Notes: generated from the letters alone by a model not told the origin. DNA of 64,000 nucleotides from Palsa-504 sp963839095 (GCA_963839095.1 CAWIUF010000068.1:1-64000); one strand, 5' to 3'. Positions 1 through 9,110 are shown, counted from the stretch's first letter. Made by a program: numbers and translations.

Positions 1-465
1 CAGCAAATCGACGGCTTCGGTGATCGGGCCGATCTCAGTGGGGTTCCGTGCGAGGTGGACGAGGGCGGTATCGATCTCCTCCAGAACCTCGCCGATCACG
101 CGGTGCTCCAGGTCAAGCCGGTCGAGCACGTCCTGCAAAGAGTGCTGGCGACTGCGCAGATGCGGGAAGATCGACCCGTCTTCGGCGGTGTGGTGCTCCG
201 CAAAGGACACGCACTGCCGCTGGCACACACCACCCAGGGCCCAGTTGTTGGCGCGCAGGGCGAACCGGTTGAGCCCGCCGCGCGCCTGCCCCGCGGTGAT
301 GACGCCTCGGGTCACGCGGTCGAGCAGTCCCCGTAGCTCCCGGAGTTCGCCGCGGTAGTGGTCGTGCACGTCAACCAGGTGGCGGCCGATGGCGATCCCA
401 CGCGCTGTGAAGGAGACCTCTGGAGCGGGTTCGGGCGCCGTGGGGCGGCTGGCCTCGTCGAGCAC
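1..465 (-). CDS. Hemerythrin (HHE) domain protein, C-terminal end cut by window edge
   Basis: Reading leftward from a GTG at 465, the frame stays open for 155 codons to the window edge. It carries the iron-site pattern of HHE hemerythrin-like domains: a His in HLVDVHDHYRGEL, an HHTAEDGSIFPHL segment (H, H and E) and a later LEHRVIGEVLEEID helix. Such cytosolic proteins bind a di-iron centre and are linked to oxygen, nitric oxide or iron sensing. An in-frame stop lies near 552, so the start must be between there and the domain. GTG 465 is a choice; a TTG upstream is also possible. The real C-terminus is outside the window. Confidence 0.72.
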   Translation of the reverse strand, partial: MLDEASRPTAPEPAPEVSFTARGIAIGRHLVDVHDHYRGELRELRGLLDRVTRGVITAGQARGGLNRFALRANNWALGGVCQRQCVSFAEHHTAEDGSIFPHLRSRQHSLQDVLDRLDLEHRVIGEVLEEIDTALVHLARNPTEIGPITEAVDLL

Positions 466-773
466 GGTCCTTGCTGAACCGGGCCGAGGGCGGCGCGGCC
501 GGGACAATCCCGGTTCGCCGAGTCGACCAGTGGCGGTTCGTGTCCGCGCTCATCCCCGCCTCCGCAGTTGGGCGGCCCGTTCCCGGGCCGCTGGCACGAC
601 CTGGGCTGCATGTCTCCCATTGACGGGCGGCGTCGGTGAACGTACTCCGTTTCCGAACCCCGCGGTCACAGGCCGGGATCGCCGGCTTATTTCCGCGCGA
701 AGCGTGTCCTGCCTGTGGCAGAGCCGCGCCGCGGGCCTGTTGCCTCGGTCATGCGTGCCCGCACGGGTTGGTG
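466..773. other. Non-coding stretch between hemerythrin and SDR genes
   Basis: About 310 bases upstream of the hemerythrin gene and downstream of the leftward SDR remnant. Frames are open because of high GC, but none gives a protein I recognise or has a convincing ribosome binding site. It probably holds the hemerythrin promoter; I see no clear palindrome or terminator. Confidence 0.3.
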
Positions 774-1543
774 TCACGTGTACCGGCGCAGGTCTGGATA
801 GCCGGTGACTTCCCAGCCACCGTCAACGACGAGGCTGGTGCCTGTGATGTAGGAAGCTCGGGGCCGGCGAGGAAGAGGCACGCCGCGGCGACCTCCTCGG
901 GTCGGCCCGGCCGCCCCTGGGGGATGCGTTCGAGCCAGGCATCGATCAGCGGCTTGTTGACCGGCCGCCGTTGGGTCAGCGGGGTGTCGATCAGCCCGGG
1001 CAGGACGGCGTTCACCCGAATGCCGTCCCTGGCCATCTCGAGTGCGGCGGTCTTCGTGAACATCTCGACGCCAGCCTTCGCGGATGCGTAGGCGGCGCCG
1101 GCATGCATCGGCACGTGGGCGTTGAGCGACGACATGTTCACGATCGCACCGCCGCGACCCATCGCCCGCATCGCGCGCGCCTCGTGCTTGGCGTCAGGTA
1201 CACGCCCTTGAGGACGCGGTCGACGGTGAAATCCCACGTCTCCTCGTCGAGGTCGACGATCGGTGCGCCGCGGAGACGCCAGCGACGTTGAACGCCACGT
1301 CCAGGGCGCCGAAGGTACCGACCGCCGCGTCGACGCCTGCAGCAAGGTCGGCCTCACGGGTCACGTCCGCCACGTGGCCCACAAAGGCTTCGCCGTACTC
1401 GGCGAAGCCTGCCAGCCCCTTCTGCTGAACGTCCACGCCTACGACCCGCGCACCGGCCTGCAATAGGGCGGCGGAAACCGCCGCCCCTATCCCGAGGCAG
1501 CCCCGGTGACGAAAGCGACCCTGCCCTCGAATCGTCTGCGCAT
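774..1543 (-). pseudogene. Short-chain dehydrogenase/reductase, broken by several frameshifts
   Basis: Pieces of one classical SDR appear in order in different frames: a start near 1543 (MRRRFEGRVAFVTGAASG, the Rossmann glycine motif), then GIGAAVSAALLQAGARVVGV, the NAG-like FNVAG, VDLDEETWDFTVDR, then AIVNMSSLNAH and the catalytic YASAK, and finally YITGTSLVVDGGW before a stop at 774. At least four single-base shifts (about 1495, 1265, 1200 and 870) are needed to join them. The rebuilt length (~256 aa) is normal for an NAD(P)-dependent SDR. It is last in the leftward catabolic run. Decay or a poor sequence stretch are both possible, but four shifts in 770 bases favour decay. Confidence 0.8.
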
Positions 1544-1668
1544 TCCTCGCTCCTTGACCCTCACGGCGATGTCCAGGTCGGCCACGGTGCCCACGGGGCT
1601 GAACTCCGACCCATTCCACGTTGATGCCGACCCGGCGGGCGGCTTCGGTGTTGCCCCGGCACGGCGCC

Positions 1669-2553
1669 TCAGGGCGTGCCGGCGCCGGGCACGCGCACCT
1701 GGCAGGCGAGAAGGACCGAGCTTCGTGACGCGCTGGGGTCGAAGGTGCGGTGTGGTGGCGCACAGCACAGGTACAAGGTGCGGCGGTCGGCGCCGCCGAG
1801 CGCCACGGCGTACACGCTCAGGTCGCCGGTGTCGATGTAGTCCATGACCTCGCCGCCCTGCCGTACCCGCGAGGCACCACGCCCCTTAGTGTCCGCTACC
1901 CAGAGCATCCCCTCCGCGTCGAGGGCCATGCCGTCGGGGAGCAGTTCCAGTTCCCGCGTTGCCCGGTCCTCGTCGAGGTAGTCTGGCGCCGCGCCGAACT
2001 GTGCCCAGGTACGGCGACCCCCGAGCCCTCCGTTGCCGTCAACCTCGAAGGCCGAGATCCGGCCCACAAACGTCTCGGCGATCAACAGGGTCCGCCCATC
2101 CCGGGTCAGCACAGCGCCGTTGGGGAAGCCCAGCTGCGATGCCGCGACCCTCGCGGTGCCGTCGGGGTCAACACGGATCAAGGACGCGAACGCCAGGTCG
2201 GCGCCAGGCGGAGATCCGAAGTTTCCGATGTAGGCGCGCCCTGCGGCATCGACCACCATGTCGTTGGCGGGGCCGGGAGCCAGCTCTGCGAACGACGCCA
2301 CCTCGGTCAGACCGCCGTCATCCAGGCGCAGCAGGCGGCGGTCGAGCATGGAGACGATCAGCAACCGCCCGTCCGGGGCGAAGCCCAGGGCGGACGGCCG
2401 CGCCGCCACTTCGCAGACCACATGGCGGCCGCCGGAGTCGAAGCGCAGCACCTCGTGCGTGTAGAAGTCGGATACGAAGAGAGCACCGCGGTGCCAGCGT
2501 GGACCCTCCAGGAAGGAGCAGCCGTCCGCGATAACCAAGGGGGCGCGGGGCAA
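1669..2553 (-). CDS. SMP-30/gluconolactonase/LRE family protein
   Basis: A 294-residue six-bladed beta-propeller of the SMP-30 family, which hydrolyses sugar or other lactones using one divalent metal. The four expected metal ligands are visible: Glu16 in FLEGPRW, Asn97 in PANDMVVD, Asn145 in GFPNGAVL and Asp207 in LPDGMALD. Length and order match the family. There is no signal peptide, so it should be cytosolic. It starts 10 bases after the stop of the luciferase-like gene, so the two are almost certainly cotranscribed. The lactone substrate cannot be read from the sequence; the neighbours suggest a ring-cleavage or sugar-acid catabolic route. Confidence 0.88.
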   Translation of the reverse strand: MPRAPLVIADGCSFLEGPRWHRGALFVSDFYTHEVLRFDSGGRHVVCEVAARPSALGFAPDGRLLIVSMLDRRLLRLDDGGLTEVASFAELAPGPANDMVVDAAGRAYIGNFGSPPGADLAFASLIRVDPDGTARVAASQLGFPNGAVLTRDGRTLLIAETFVGRISAFEVDGNGGLGGRRTWAQFGAAPDYLDEDRATRELELLPDGMALDAEGMLWVADTKGRGASRVRQGGEVMDYIDTGDLSVYAVALGGADRRTLYLCCAPPHRTFDPSASRSSVLLACQVRVPGAGTP

Positions 2554-2562
2554 CGGACAGGT

Positions 2563-3405
2563 TCACCGATGGTCCTCACCTGGGATCAGCGGCGTCAGAG
2601 CGCCGTCCGCAACAGCGGGCATGCCTGTTTGCTTACGTTCGCGGGCCACCTGCTCGCGCACGGCCGGGATCACCTCCGCGGCGAAGCGTTCGAGGATCTC
2701 AGGGTCGTCGCTCATCAGGATGAAGATGCTGACCCCGTCTTCCAAGGCCATCTGGGTCAGTGCTTCCGGTGTCTTGCCCGGGAAGATGTTGAGCAGGCGG
2801 GTGATCTCACGGGGATCGCGGCCCGCTGCCCGCGCGGCGTCGTCGATGACCGCGTTTCCCCGCTGCACGCCGTCGGGCTCCATGAACGGCAGCAGCGATG
2901 GCAGCCAGCCGTCGGCCTTGCGCCCGACCAGATCCAGCATCCTCGGCTTGTAGGCGCCCAGCCAGATGGGGATGTCGTGTGCGGGCGCGGGTCCGCGCTC
3001 GGCGCCGTCGACCTTGTAGAACTCGCCTCCGGCGTGCAGGGCGCTGGGCTCGGCAGCGTCCCAGATCCCGCGGATCACGTCGATCGCCTCGTCGAGGGCC
3101 TCCACCCCTTGCCGCGGGGTCAACGGGCGTCCGCCGACCGATTCAACGGCATCCCAGTACGCGCTGGCCCTGATCGCGAGGTTCATCCGCCCACCGCAGA
3201 GCAGGTCAAGGCTGGCAGCCGCGCGGGCGAGCACGGCGGGGGGCTGGCGCAGGGGCAGGTTCAGCACGTTGCCGGACACACCGATGCGTTCGGTTCGCGC
3301 GGCAACCCAGCTCAGCAGAGTCCAGGTGTCGAGAAAGTCGGAGCGGTATGGGTGATCCTGGAATGTTACGAGGTCGAACCCGAGCCGCTCACTGAGCTGC
3401 GCCAA
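2563..3405 (-). CDS. LLM-class flavin-dependent oxidoreductase (luciferase-like), N-terminus frameshifted
   Basis: A 280-residue TIM-barrel oxidoreductase of the bacterial luciferase family (FMN or F420 dependent). Typical stretches are LGFDLVTFQDHPYR near the start, RTERIGVSGNVLNLPLRQP, and IPIWLGAYKPRMLDLVGRKA. The usual first strand is missing from this frame but lies just upstream in another: ATG at 3484 gives MPDYGHPLRFATFISPTNSP, which would join with one base fewer near 3410. The natural gene is therefore probably 2563-3484 with a single-base insertion, and the TTG at 3405 is only the start of the open part. It precedes the SMP-30 gene by 10 bases. Confidence 0.85.
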   Translation of the reverse strand: MAQLSERLGFDLVTFQDHPYRSDFLDTWTLLSWVAARTERIGVSGNVLNLPLRQPPAVLARAAASLDLLCGGRMNLAIRASAYWDAVESVGGRPLTPRQGVEALDEAIDVIRGIWDAAEPSALHAGGEFYKVDGAERGPAPAHDIPIWLGAYKPRMLDLVGRKADGWLPSLLPFMEPDGVQRGNAVIDDAARAAGRDPREITRLLNIFPGKTPEALTQMALEDGVSIFILMSDDPEILERFAAEVIPAVREQVARERKQTGMPAVADGALTPLIPGEDHR

Positions 3406-3602
3406 TTCGACCGGACGGGCGCGCGGGAGAGTTGGTGGGCGAGATGAACGTCGCGAAACGCAGCGGATGACCGTAGTCAGGCATTGGGCTTAGCCCTCCT
3501 TCCGGCAGCAGCGGGTGGCCACCCTATGTTCCAGTCAGCGGAACGCCGATCCATCCGAGCCGGCGCACGAGACCGTCCTTCTTGCGGTGCCTGAGTCCAC
3601 GC

Positions 3603-4645
3603 TTATTCCGATACGCGCCGGGCGATGTCCGAGCCGACCTCCGTGGTGGACCTTTCGCCCTGCCGTTTGGCCAGGTCGCTGGCGACCGCGGCCTCGATCC
3701 GGCCCGCCGCCTCGGAAAACCCGAGGTGCGACAGGAGCATCGCCGCGGACAGGATCGCCGCGGTCGGATCGGCCTGGACTTCCCCGTGATGTCCGGCGCC
3801 GAGCCGTGCACCGGCTCGAACATCGAAGGCGCCGTCCCCGGCGGGTTGACGTTCCCGCTCGCGGCGAGCCCGACGCCGCCCGCGATGGCCGCGCCCAGGT
3901 CGGTCAGGATGTCGCCGAACAGGTTGTCGGTAAGGACGACGTCGAACCGCTCCGGCTGGGTGACGAAGAACATCGACGCCGCGTCCACGTGCTGGTAGTC
4001 CACTGCAACGCCGGGGAACTCCTTGGCGAGGGCCTCGACGTTCCGCTGCCAGAGGTCGCCGGCGTAGGTGAGCACGTTGGCCTTGTGCACGAGCGTGAGC
4101 TTGCGGCGCGGCCGCGACGCGGCGATCGTGAATGCGTACTGTGCCACCCGCTCCACGCCGAACGCGGTGTTGATGCTCTCCTGCGTCGCGATCTCCTGTG
4201 GCGTCCCGCGCCTTATTACGCCGCCTGCCCCGGTGTATGGCCCCTCGGTGCCCTCCCGGACGATGACCATGTCGATCGTCTCCGGGGTGCCGTCGGCCAG
4301 CGGCGAGGACACGCCGGGAAACAGCTTGACCGGCCGCAGGTTCACGTAGTGGTCGAGCTCGAACCTCAGCTGGAGCAGTACCCCGCGCTCCAGCACCCCG
4401 TGGGGCACGGACGGGTCTCCGATCGCGCCGAGCAGGATCGCGTCGTGCCCGCGGATCTCGTCAAGGACCGTTTCGGGCAGCGTCTCGCCGGTACGGCGCC
4501 AGCGCCGCGCGCCCAGGTCGTAGTCGGTGGTGTCCAGGCTGACGTCAGGCGCCGCCGCCGAGAGCACCTTGAGGGCCTCGGCCGTTACCTCGGGGCCGAT
4601 GCCGTCGCCTCCGATCACGGCGAGCTTGATCGACGATGATGGCAT
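3603..4645 (-). CDS. leuB: 3-isopropylmalate dehydrogenase (LeuB), one frameshift near the C-terminus
   Basis: NAD-dependent beta-decarboxylating dehydrogenase. Clear family marks are AVIGGDGIGPEV at the start, GAIGDPSVPHGVLERG, the substrate-loop Arg region LRFELDHYVNLRPVK, VREGTEGPYTG, the Lys of VHKANVL, TDNLFGDILTDLGA and MFEPVHGSAPDI. After that motif the frame changes: the expected ADPTAAILSAAMLLSHLGF continues in another frame to a stop at 3603, so one base was gained near 3785. The unshifted frame reads on to 3524 as junk. ATG 4645 gives a normal ~347-residue protein. Residues match actinobacterial LeuB better than tartrate or isocitrate dehydrogenases. No leuC or leuD is nearby; the gene sits in a catabolic run. 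Confidence 0.85.
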
Positions 4646-4845
4646 GCGTGCATCCTTACTGGGGACGCCCGGCGTCCCCGCCGTTATCGCGCCGGTCGAA
4701 CGCGAATCTCTAGCTCTGGTTGGTGATGGGGGCGCGGCCCGGTGCTGGCCGGGTGCGGCGCGGAGCCTGGCGGGCTCCGCGCCGCGCGGTTCGCCGGCGG
4801 CGCAAGAGGCCGGCGCCGTTCCCGCGCTTGGCGCGCAGTGCGGGG

Positions 4846-5412
4846 TCAGAGCTTCTCGGGCAGCGTGGGGGTGCGGTCCCCGGCGAGGAACCGGCGCATC
4901 ATCTCGTGGGCGCGCTCGGCCTCCATCCGGTACATCTCCTCGTGACCGTCGGGGTCCACGGCGAACTCGACCAGGAGGCGGTTCGGGTCGAACACGTACA
5001 GCGACCGCAGCACCCCGTGGTCGATGTAGAAGTGCTCGTACCCTTCCGCCTGGACCCGCTCGCGGATCTCCTTCTGCTGCCCGTCGTCGACCTTGAGCGC
5101 GATGTGCACGCTGACCGGCTGCTGGGTGCTCACCATCGTGGCCTGGACGGCCGCCTCGGAGTACTGCATGAACGCCATCAGGCCGCCGTCGGCCAGGCCG
5201 AAGAAGGCGTGGCCGATCTGCTCGGTCCCCTGCCCCTCGGGCACCGGCTCGATCCAGAACACCCTCAGGGGCAGGCCGGCGACGTCCTCGTAGAAGTGCC
5301 GGGTCGCCTCGAGGTCGCCGGTGTAGAAGTTGTTGTGGTGCAGACGCGCAGGCGGGCGGCGCCCTTGCCCCGGCCGCGTCGCGCTGCCCGGCTCCGTGAG
5401 CGTAGACGACAT
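4846..5412 (-). CDS. VOC superfamily protein (glyoxalase/dioxygenase fold)
   Basis: A 188-residue vicinal-oxygen-chelate protein. The first module begins RLHHNNFYTGDLEATRHFYE, with a His in the usual metal position, and the second ends with SLYVFDPNRLLVEF, whose Glu is the usual last ligand. HIALKVDD supplies the middle His. The family includes glyoxalases, extradiol dioxygenases and thiol transferases, and I cannot choose among them. It is first in the leftward run, and its upstream region (5534-5570) carries two copies of a palindrome overlapping a TTGACT promoter element, so it should be tightly regulated. The ATG at 5412 is preceded by GGGAG. Confidence 0.85.
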   Translation of the reverse strand: MSSTLTEPGSATRPGQGRRPPARLHHNNFYTGDLEATRHFYEDVAGLPLRVFWIEPVPEGQGTEQIGHAFFGLADGGLMAFMQYSEAAVQATMVSTQQPVSVHIALKVDDGQQKEIRERVQAEGYEHFYIDHGVLRSLYVFDPNRLLVEFAVDPDGHEEMYRMEAERAHEMMRRFLAGDRTPTLPEKL

Positions 5413-5533
5413 CGTCGATCTCCCTTCCTGTCACGCGCTGAGCCGCCGCGCGCCCTGGCCGCCGTGACGGCACCGGGCGGCAGCGCCGCGGGGAATGCCG
5501 CGGGTGGCCCGTTGCCCCCATGCTAGAAATCGT

Positions 5534-5570
5534 TTGACTTGAAGTCAACAAATTTCTGACTGCAAGTCAA
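5534..5570 (-). promoter_or_regulatory. Promoter with two palindromic operators ahead of the VOC-leuB run
   Basis: TTGACTTGAAGTCAA at 5534-5548 is a perfect 7-1-7 palindrome. A weaker copy, CTGACTGCAAGTCAA, lies at 5556-5570, with centres 22 bases apart (about two helical turns). On the minus strand TTGACT is followed about 17 bases later by TAGCAT, a plausible -35/-10 pair with the palindrome filling the spacer. The same arrangement recurs in mirror image at 9119. An IclR-type regulator is the natural candidate to bind, but that is inference. Confidence 0.65.
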
Positions 5571-5661
5571 ATCGCTGGCCGCCTGCCCGCCGCGGGCAAC
5601 GACAGCGTCGGCCACCACGTCGCCGCGTTCGATCCCGCCTCACCGGGCGTGGCCTGCGGCG

Positions 5662-6450
5662 TTAGTCCATTCTGCCGAAGAGGGCGCCGGCCTTGCTCGC
5701 TGCGGCTACCAGCTGCCCGGTAAGTACCTTGAGGGACCGGTGGGCACGGGCCGCCGGCGCCCAGACGCCGACCGCGCCCAGCACGGCGTTATCGGACGAG
5801 AAGAACGGCGCGGCCACGCCCACGATCCCGGCGTTGTAGCCCTCGTCGTCCAGGGCCCAGCCGCGCTCGCGGGTTGCGGCGAGATCGCGCTCGAGCGCGT
5901 CCCGGATCGCGGGGTGCTGCGACGGGGCGATGCCGGACAGCGACTTGCGCAGGATGCGCTCGCGACGCTCGTCGTCGAGGTGGGCGAGCACCGCCTTTCC
6001 CGACGAGCGGACGTGCTCCAGCCCGGTAAGGCCGACATGCAGACCCATGGCCCGCACGGGCTGGGGCCCTTCGGCGTACGCGGTGAGGACCACCGCATCG
6101 CCGGCCAGGGTCGAGAGCCAGGCCGTCTCGGTTGTCTCGGCGGCGAGCTCGGCGACGAACTCCTGCATCCGGCGCTGCCCGGAGAAGCCCCTGCGGTAGC
6201 CGTCGTAGAGGACCGCGGCCTGCCGGCCCACCCGCAGCGTGAGGTCGGGGTTACGCTCCACGTACCCGTGCGCGGCGAGCGTGTTGTAGAGGTGGTAGCA
6301 GGTCGTGAGGTTGACGCCGAGCCGCCCGGCAACGTCGCGGACGGTCAGCCCGCTGCTTGACACGGCCACCAGCTCAAGGAACGCCAGCGCCCGCTCGACA
6401 GTCTGCAGTGTTGTCGCAGCCGTCCTTTTCTGTGAGCCCGATCCCGTCAC
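5662..6450 (-). CDS. IclR family transcriptional regulator
   Basis: A 262-residue IclR regulator. The winged helix-turn-helix is near residues 20-75 (LTVRDVAGRLGVNLTTCYHL), and the effector-binding GAF-like domain follows, with LEHVRSSGKAVLAHL and GYNAGIVGVAAPFFSSDNAV typical of the family. It is divergent from the thiamine-diphosphate enzyme across a 100-base gap full of inverted repeats, so it probably controls itself and that gene. It could also act on the mirrored palindromes at 5534 and 9119. IclR proteins usually sense small aromatic or keto acids, which fits a catabolic block. Confidence 0.92.
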   Translation of the reverse strand: MTGSGSQKRTAATTLQTVERALAFLELVAVSSSGLTVRDVAGRLGVNLTTCYHLYNTLAAHGYVERNPDLTLRVGRQAAVLYDGYRRGFSGQRRMQEFVAELAAETTETAWLSTLAGDAVVLTAYAEGPQPVRAMGLHVGLTGLEHVRSSGKAVLAHLDDERRERILRKSLSGIAPSQHPAIRDALERDLAATRERGWALDDEGYNAGIVGVAAPFFSSDNAVLGAVGVWAPAARAHRSLKVLTGQLVAAASKAGALFGRMD

Positions 6451-6495
6451 GCGTTCACCTTAGTCCCGGCCGGGGAGGGGTTCCGGGCGCCGCTG

Positions 6496-6538
6496 TTCAT
6501 GTGCAAGTATGAAATACGCTTCATTATATGAAACATAT
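6496..6538. promoter_or_regulatory. Cluster of inverted repeats between IclR and TPP-enzyme genes
   Basis: Three phased arms, TTCAT (6496-6500), ATGAA (6509-6513) and TTCAT (6520-6524), form nested inverted repeats. They are followed by ATATGAAACATAT at 6526-6538, a perfect 5-3-5 palindrome. This AT-rich patch contrasts with its surroundings and is a likely IclR operator region. The palindrome overlaps the ATG at 6528, which argues that translation really starts at 6555. Confidence 0.6.
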
Positions 6539-6554
6539 TCCCGAAGGGGAGAGC

Positions 6555-8318
6555 ATGAGCACTGTCAGTGAGCCGGTCCAGGCACACGCCGACCAGCGGA
6601 GTTCTCGCCCGCTGACCGGGGCTCAAGCGGTCGCCGCGGTCATCGCCGCGCAAGAACGACCAGTCGTGTACGGCATGCCGGGCGGCTACACCATGCACAT
6701 CTATGACGCGCTGTTCCCGCTGCGGGACCGCGTCGACACCCGCCTCGTCCGCCAGGAGTCCATCGCCACGGTGATGGCCGAGGCGCAGGGCAGGCTGACC
6801 GGCAGGCCCGCCTTCGTCATCGGCCAGGGAGCCTGGGTCCTCGGCAACGCCGGGATCGGCATCATGGAGGCGCATCTCGGCGCGTCCCCCGTGGTGCTGC
6901 TCATCGACGCGACAGACGGCGGCGCCTACTCTCACCTCGGCCCCTACCAGGCCGGCTACGGCGGCTACGGCGCCTACGACCTGCCGGCGGCGATGTCCGC
7001 CATCACCAAGCGCACCTTCGTCGCCGGCGACCCGACCCAGGCGCTGCAGATGACGCAACTCGCGATCAAGCACGCGACGAGCGGTGAACCCGGGCCGGTC
7101 GCTGTGATCTTCCACGGCCGGTCGCTGTTCGAACGGCTGGATCCGGCCATGCAGCCGCCCGCGTACCTCGACCGCTCCTATGCGAGCCCTCCCGCGCCGA
7201 CCGCGGCCGACTCGGAGATCGGCTCCGCGGTCGACCTGCTTCGCTCCGCATCGCGACCGGTGATCGTCTCCGGCAACGGCGTCCGGCTCGCCAGGGCGGA
7301 GGACCGGCTGCTCGCGTTCGCGCGGGCCATCGGCGCGCCGGTCGCCACGACACCCGCCGGCAAGGGCACGTTCCCGGAGACCGACGAACTCGCAGCCGGG
7401 GTCATCGGATCGTTCGGGCATGACACGGCCAACGCCGTCGTCGGGAACGCAGACCTGGTGATCGCGGTCGGAACCAAGCTGGGCGCGACGGACACCGCGA
7501 ACGCGCATCCCGCGCTCATCAACGCCCGCCGCCAGAAGATCATCCAGCTTGACGTCGAGCCCCTCAACCTCTCGTGGACCTACCCGGCCGACGTGATGGT
7601 GCTCGGCGACGCCGCGGGCACGCTGGCGCGCCTGCGGGAGCAGAGCTCGGGATACACCACCGACGGCTCACGCCGGGTCGCGGCGGCCCGCGCCGAGCAC
7701 GGCTACTTCAGCCGGCCCTTCTCCTCCAAGCCGGGCAAGCTCAGCGGCCGCGACGTCGTGCGCATCCTGTCCGAGGAGCTCGCCGACGAGGCGGTCGTGA
7801 CGTGTGACGCCGGCGAGAACCGGCTGTTCGTGCTGCGTGACTTCCAGGCCAAGCCGGGCGGCACCGTCCTGCAGCCGAACGGCGGCGGCGGCATGGCCTA
7901 CGCGATCCCCGCCGCGATGGCGGCGGCGGTCAACTTCCCGAACCGGCCCGCCGTGGCGGTGTGCGGCGACGGCGGCTTCTCGATGTCCCTGCACTCGCTG
8001 GTGTCCGCCGTGGAGCTCGGGTTGAACCTCACGGTGGTGGTGCTGGACAACAACGTCCTGGGCTGGGTTCACAGCGGTCAGCGCGGCCGGATCATCGCCT
8101 CCGAATTCAAGAAATTCGACTACGCGGCGGTAGCATCCGCCATCGGTGCGTCCGCGCGGTCGGTGGACGCCCTCGACGCAGCACGGGAGGCGATCCGAGA
8201 CGCCCAGGGAAGCCCCGGCGTCTCGGTCGTGGTAGCGAAGACCACGACGGAAGACCGCTATCAGCACGTCATGTCCGCGCTGAACCCGCACGACGTGTAC
8301 GCCGTGCCGGAGGAGTGA
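6555..8318 (+). CDS. Thiamine-diphosphate-dependent enzyme (acetolactate synthase/benzoylformate decarboxylase-like)
   Basis: 587 residues with the three-domain plan of the POX/AHAS superfamily. The N-terminal PYR domain has the catalytic Glu in VRQESIATVMAEA (about residue 68), the middle domain lies around residues 200-330, and the C-terminal PP domain has the ThDP motif CGDGGFSMS followed by VVVLDNN. The ATG at 6555 has AGGGGAG seven bases upstream; an in-frame ATG at 6528 lies in the operator and lacks such a site. The enzyme should decarboxylate a 2-keto acid or carboligate it. No small regulatory subunit is nearby, which argues against biosynthetic acetolactate synthase. It is divergent from an IclR regulator. 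Confidence 0.85.
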   Translation: MSTVSEPVQAHADQRSSRPLTGAQAVAAVIAAQERPVVYGMPGGYTMHIYDALFPLRDRVDTRLVRQESIATVMAEAQGRLTGRPAFVIGQGAWVLGNAGIGIMEAHLGASPVVLLIDATDGGAYSHLGPYQAGYGGYGAYDLPAAMSAITKRTFVAGDPTQALQMTQLAIKHATSGEPGPVAVIFHGRSLFERLDPAMQPPAYLDRSYASPPAPTAADSEIGSAVDLLRSASRPVIVSGNGVRLARAEDRLLAFARAIGAPVATTPAGKGTFPETDELAAGVIGSFGHDTANAVVGNADLVIAVGTKLGATDTANAHPALINARRQKIIQLDVEPLNLSWTYPADVMVLGDAAGTLARLREQSSGYTTDGSRRVAAARAEHGYFSRPFSSKPGKLSGRDVVRILSEELADEAVVTCDAGENRLFVLRDFQAKPGGTVLQPNGGGGMAYAIPAAMAAAVNFPNRPAVAVCGDGGFSMSLHSLVSAVELGLNLTVVVLDNNVLGWVHSGQRGRIIASEFKKFDYAAVASAIGASARSVDALDAAREAIRDAQGSPGVSVVVAKTTTEDRYQHVMSALNPHDVYAVPEE

Positions 8319-8461
8319 TCGACGCGGCGAATGGCAGGGACGAGACCGACGCGGCTCTGGCGAACGCGGCCTGAATTCCATGTCGGCCGCCGAGGCCCAC
8401 ACTGCGTGAACCGGCGCCGAATACACGGGCTGGAACGCTGCGCGGGCAGGAGGCGGCGCGG

Positions 8462-9110
8462 GTGAGCGAGGATCCGGCAGGCGGCGCGCAGGCGCCGTCG
8501 GTGCTGTGGAAGGCGTTCGCCGTGCTGGGGGCGTTCAGCCATCGCCGCCGGGTGCTCACCCTCGCCGAGATCTCCCGCTCCAGCAGGCTGCCGAAGTCCA
8601 CCGCGCACCGGGTCCTCGCCATGCTCACCGAGGTCGTCCCCGTCGAGCAGGTCGAGGGCGGCTACCGCATCAGGCTGCGCATGTTCTCCATGGGGACGCT
8701 ACCGCCCGAGTCCGCGTTGCGTGAGGCGGCGCTGCCGCACCTTGAGGAACTGCACCGGATCACGGGACATACCCTGTACCTGGCGATCCTCCGGGATGCA
8801 GATGTCGTGTACCTGGAGAATCTGCCGCCGCGCCGCGTCGGCGCGGCGCGGCGCCCGCGATCGGCGACCGGCTCCCCGCGACCTGCACCGGGGTCGGGAA
8901 GGTGCTGCTCGCCTTCTCTCCCGGTGTGCCCTCTGCCGCACTCGCCGGCCACTGTAACTGCGGACCGTCCGGTCGCTTGGGTCGCTCGCGGAAGTGCGGC
9001 GTGAACTGGACGTCATCCGCGACCCGGGGGCCACGCATTCGACCGGGAAGAGGCCACCGCCGGTGTGGCGCCGATCGCGACTCCTGACCGCCCGGCGCGG
9101 CTCGCGGCAT
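8462..9110 (+). pseudogene. IclR family regulator, frameshifted and missing its C-terminal end
   Basis: From GTG 8462 the DNA-binding half is intact (LTLAEISRSSRLPKSTAHRVL, then RIRLRMFSMGTL), and the effector domain begins with LREAALPHLEELHRITGHTL. After YLENLPPRR near 8835 the frame shifts: AIGDRLPATCTGVGKVLLAF continues in another frame, and AFDREEATAGVAPIAT in a further one. The usual last ~50 residues are absent, replaced by the promoter of the next gene. It is a second IclR gene in the same locus, now probably dead, though a free DNA-binding domain could still be made. Confidence 0.8.

Noticed and set aside
1750..3447. A 565-codon rightward open frame opposite the SMP-30 and luciferase-like genes
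   Set aside because: It is the antisense of two well-recognised genes, is rich in Arg/Gly/Pro as GC-driven shadow frames are, and has no recognisable domain or ribosome site.
3603..4645. Tartrate dehydrogenase or isocitrate dehydrogenase
   Set aside because: Motif wording (GDPSVPHGVLERG, LRFELDHYVNLRP) follows actinobacterial LeuB more closely.
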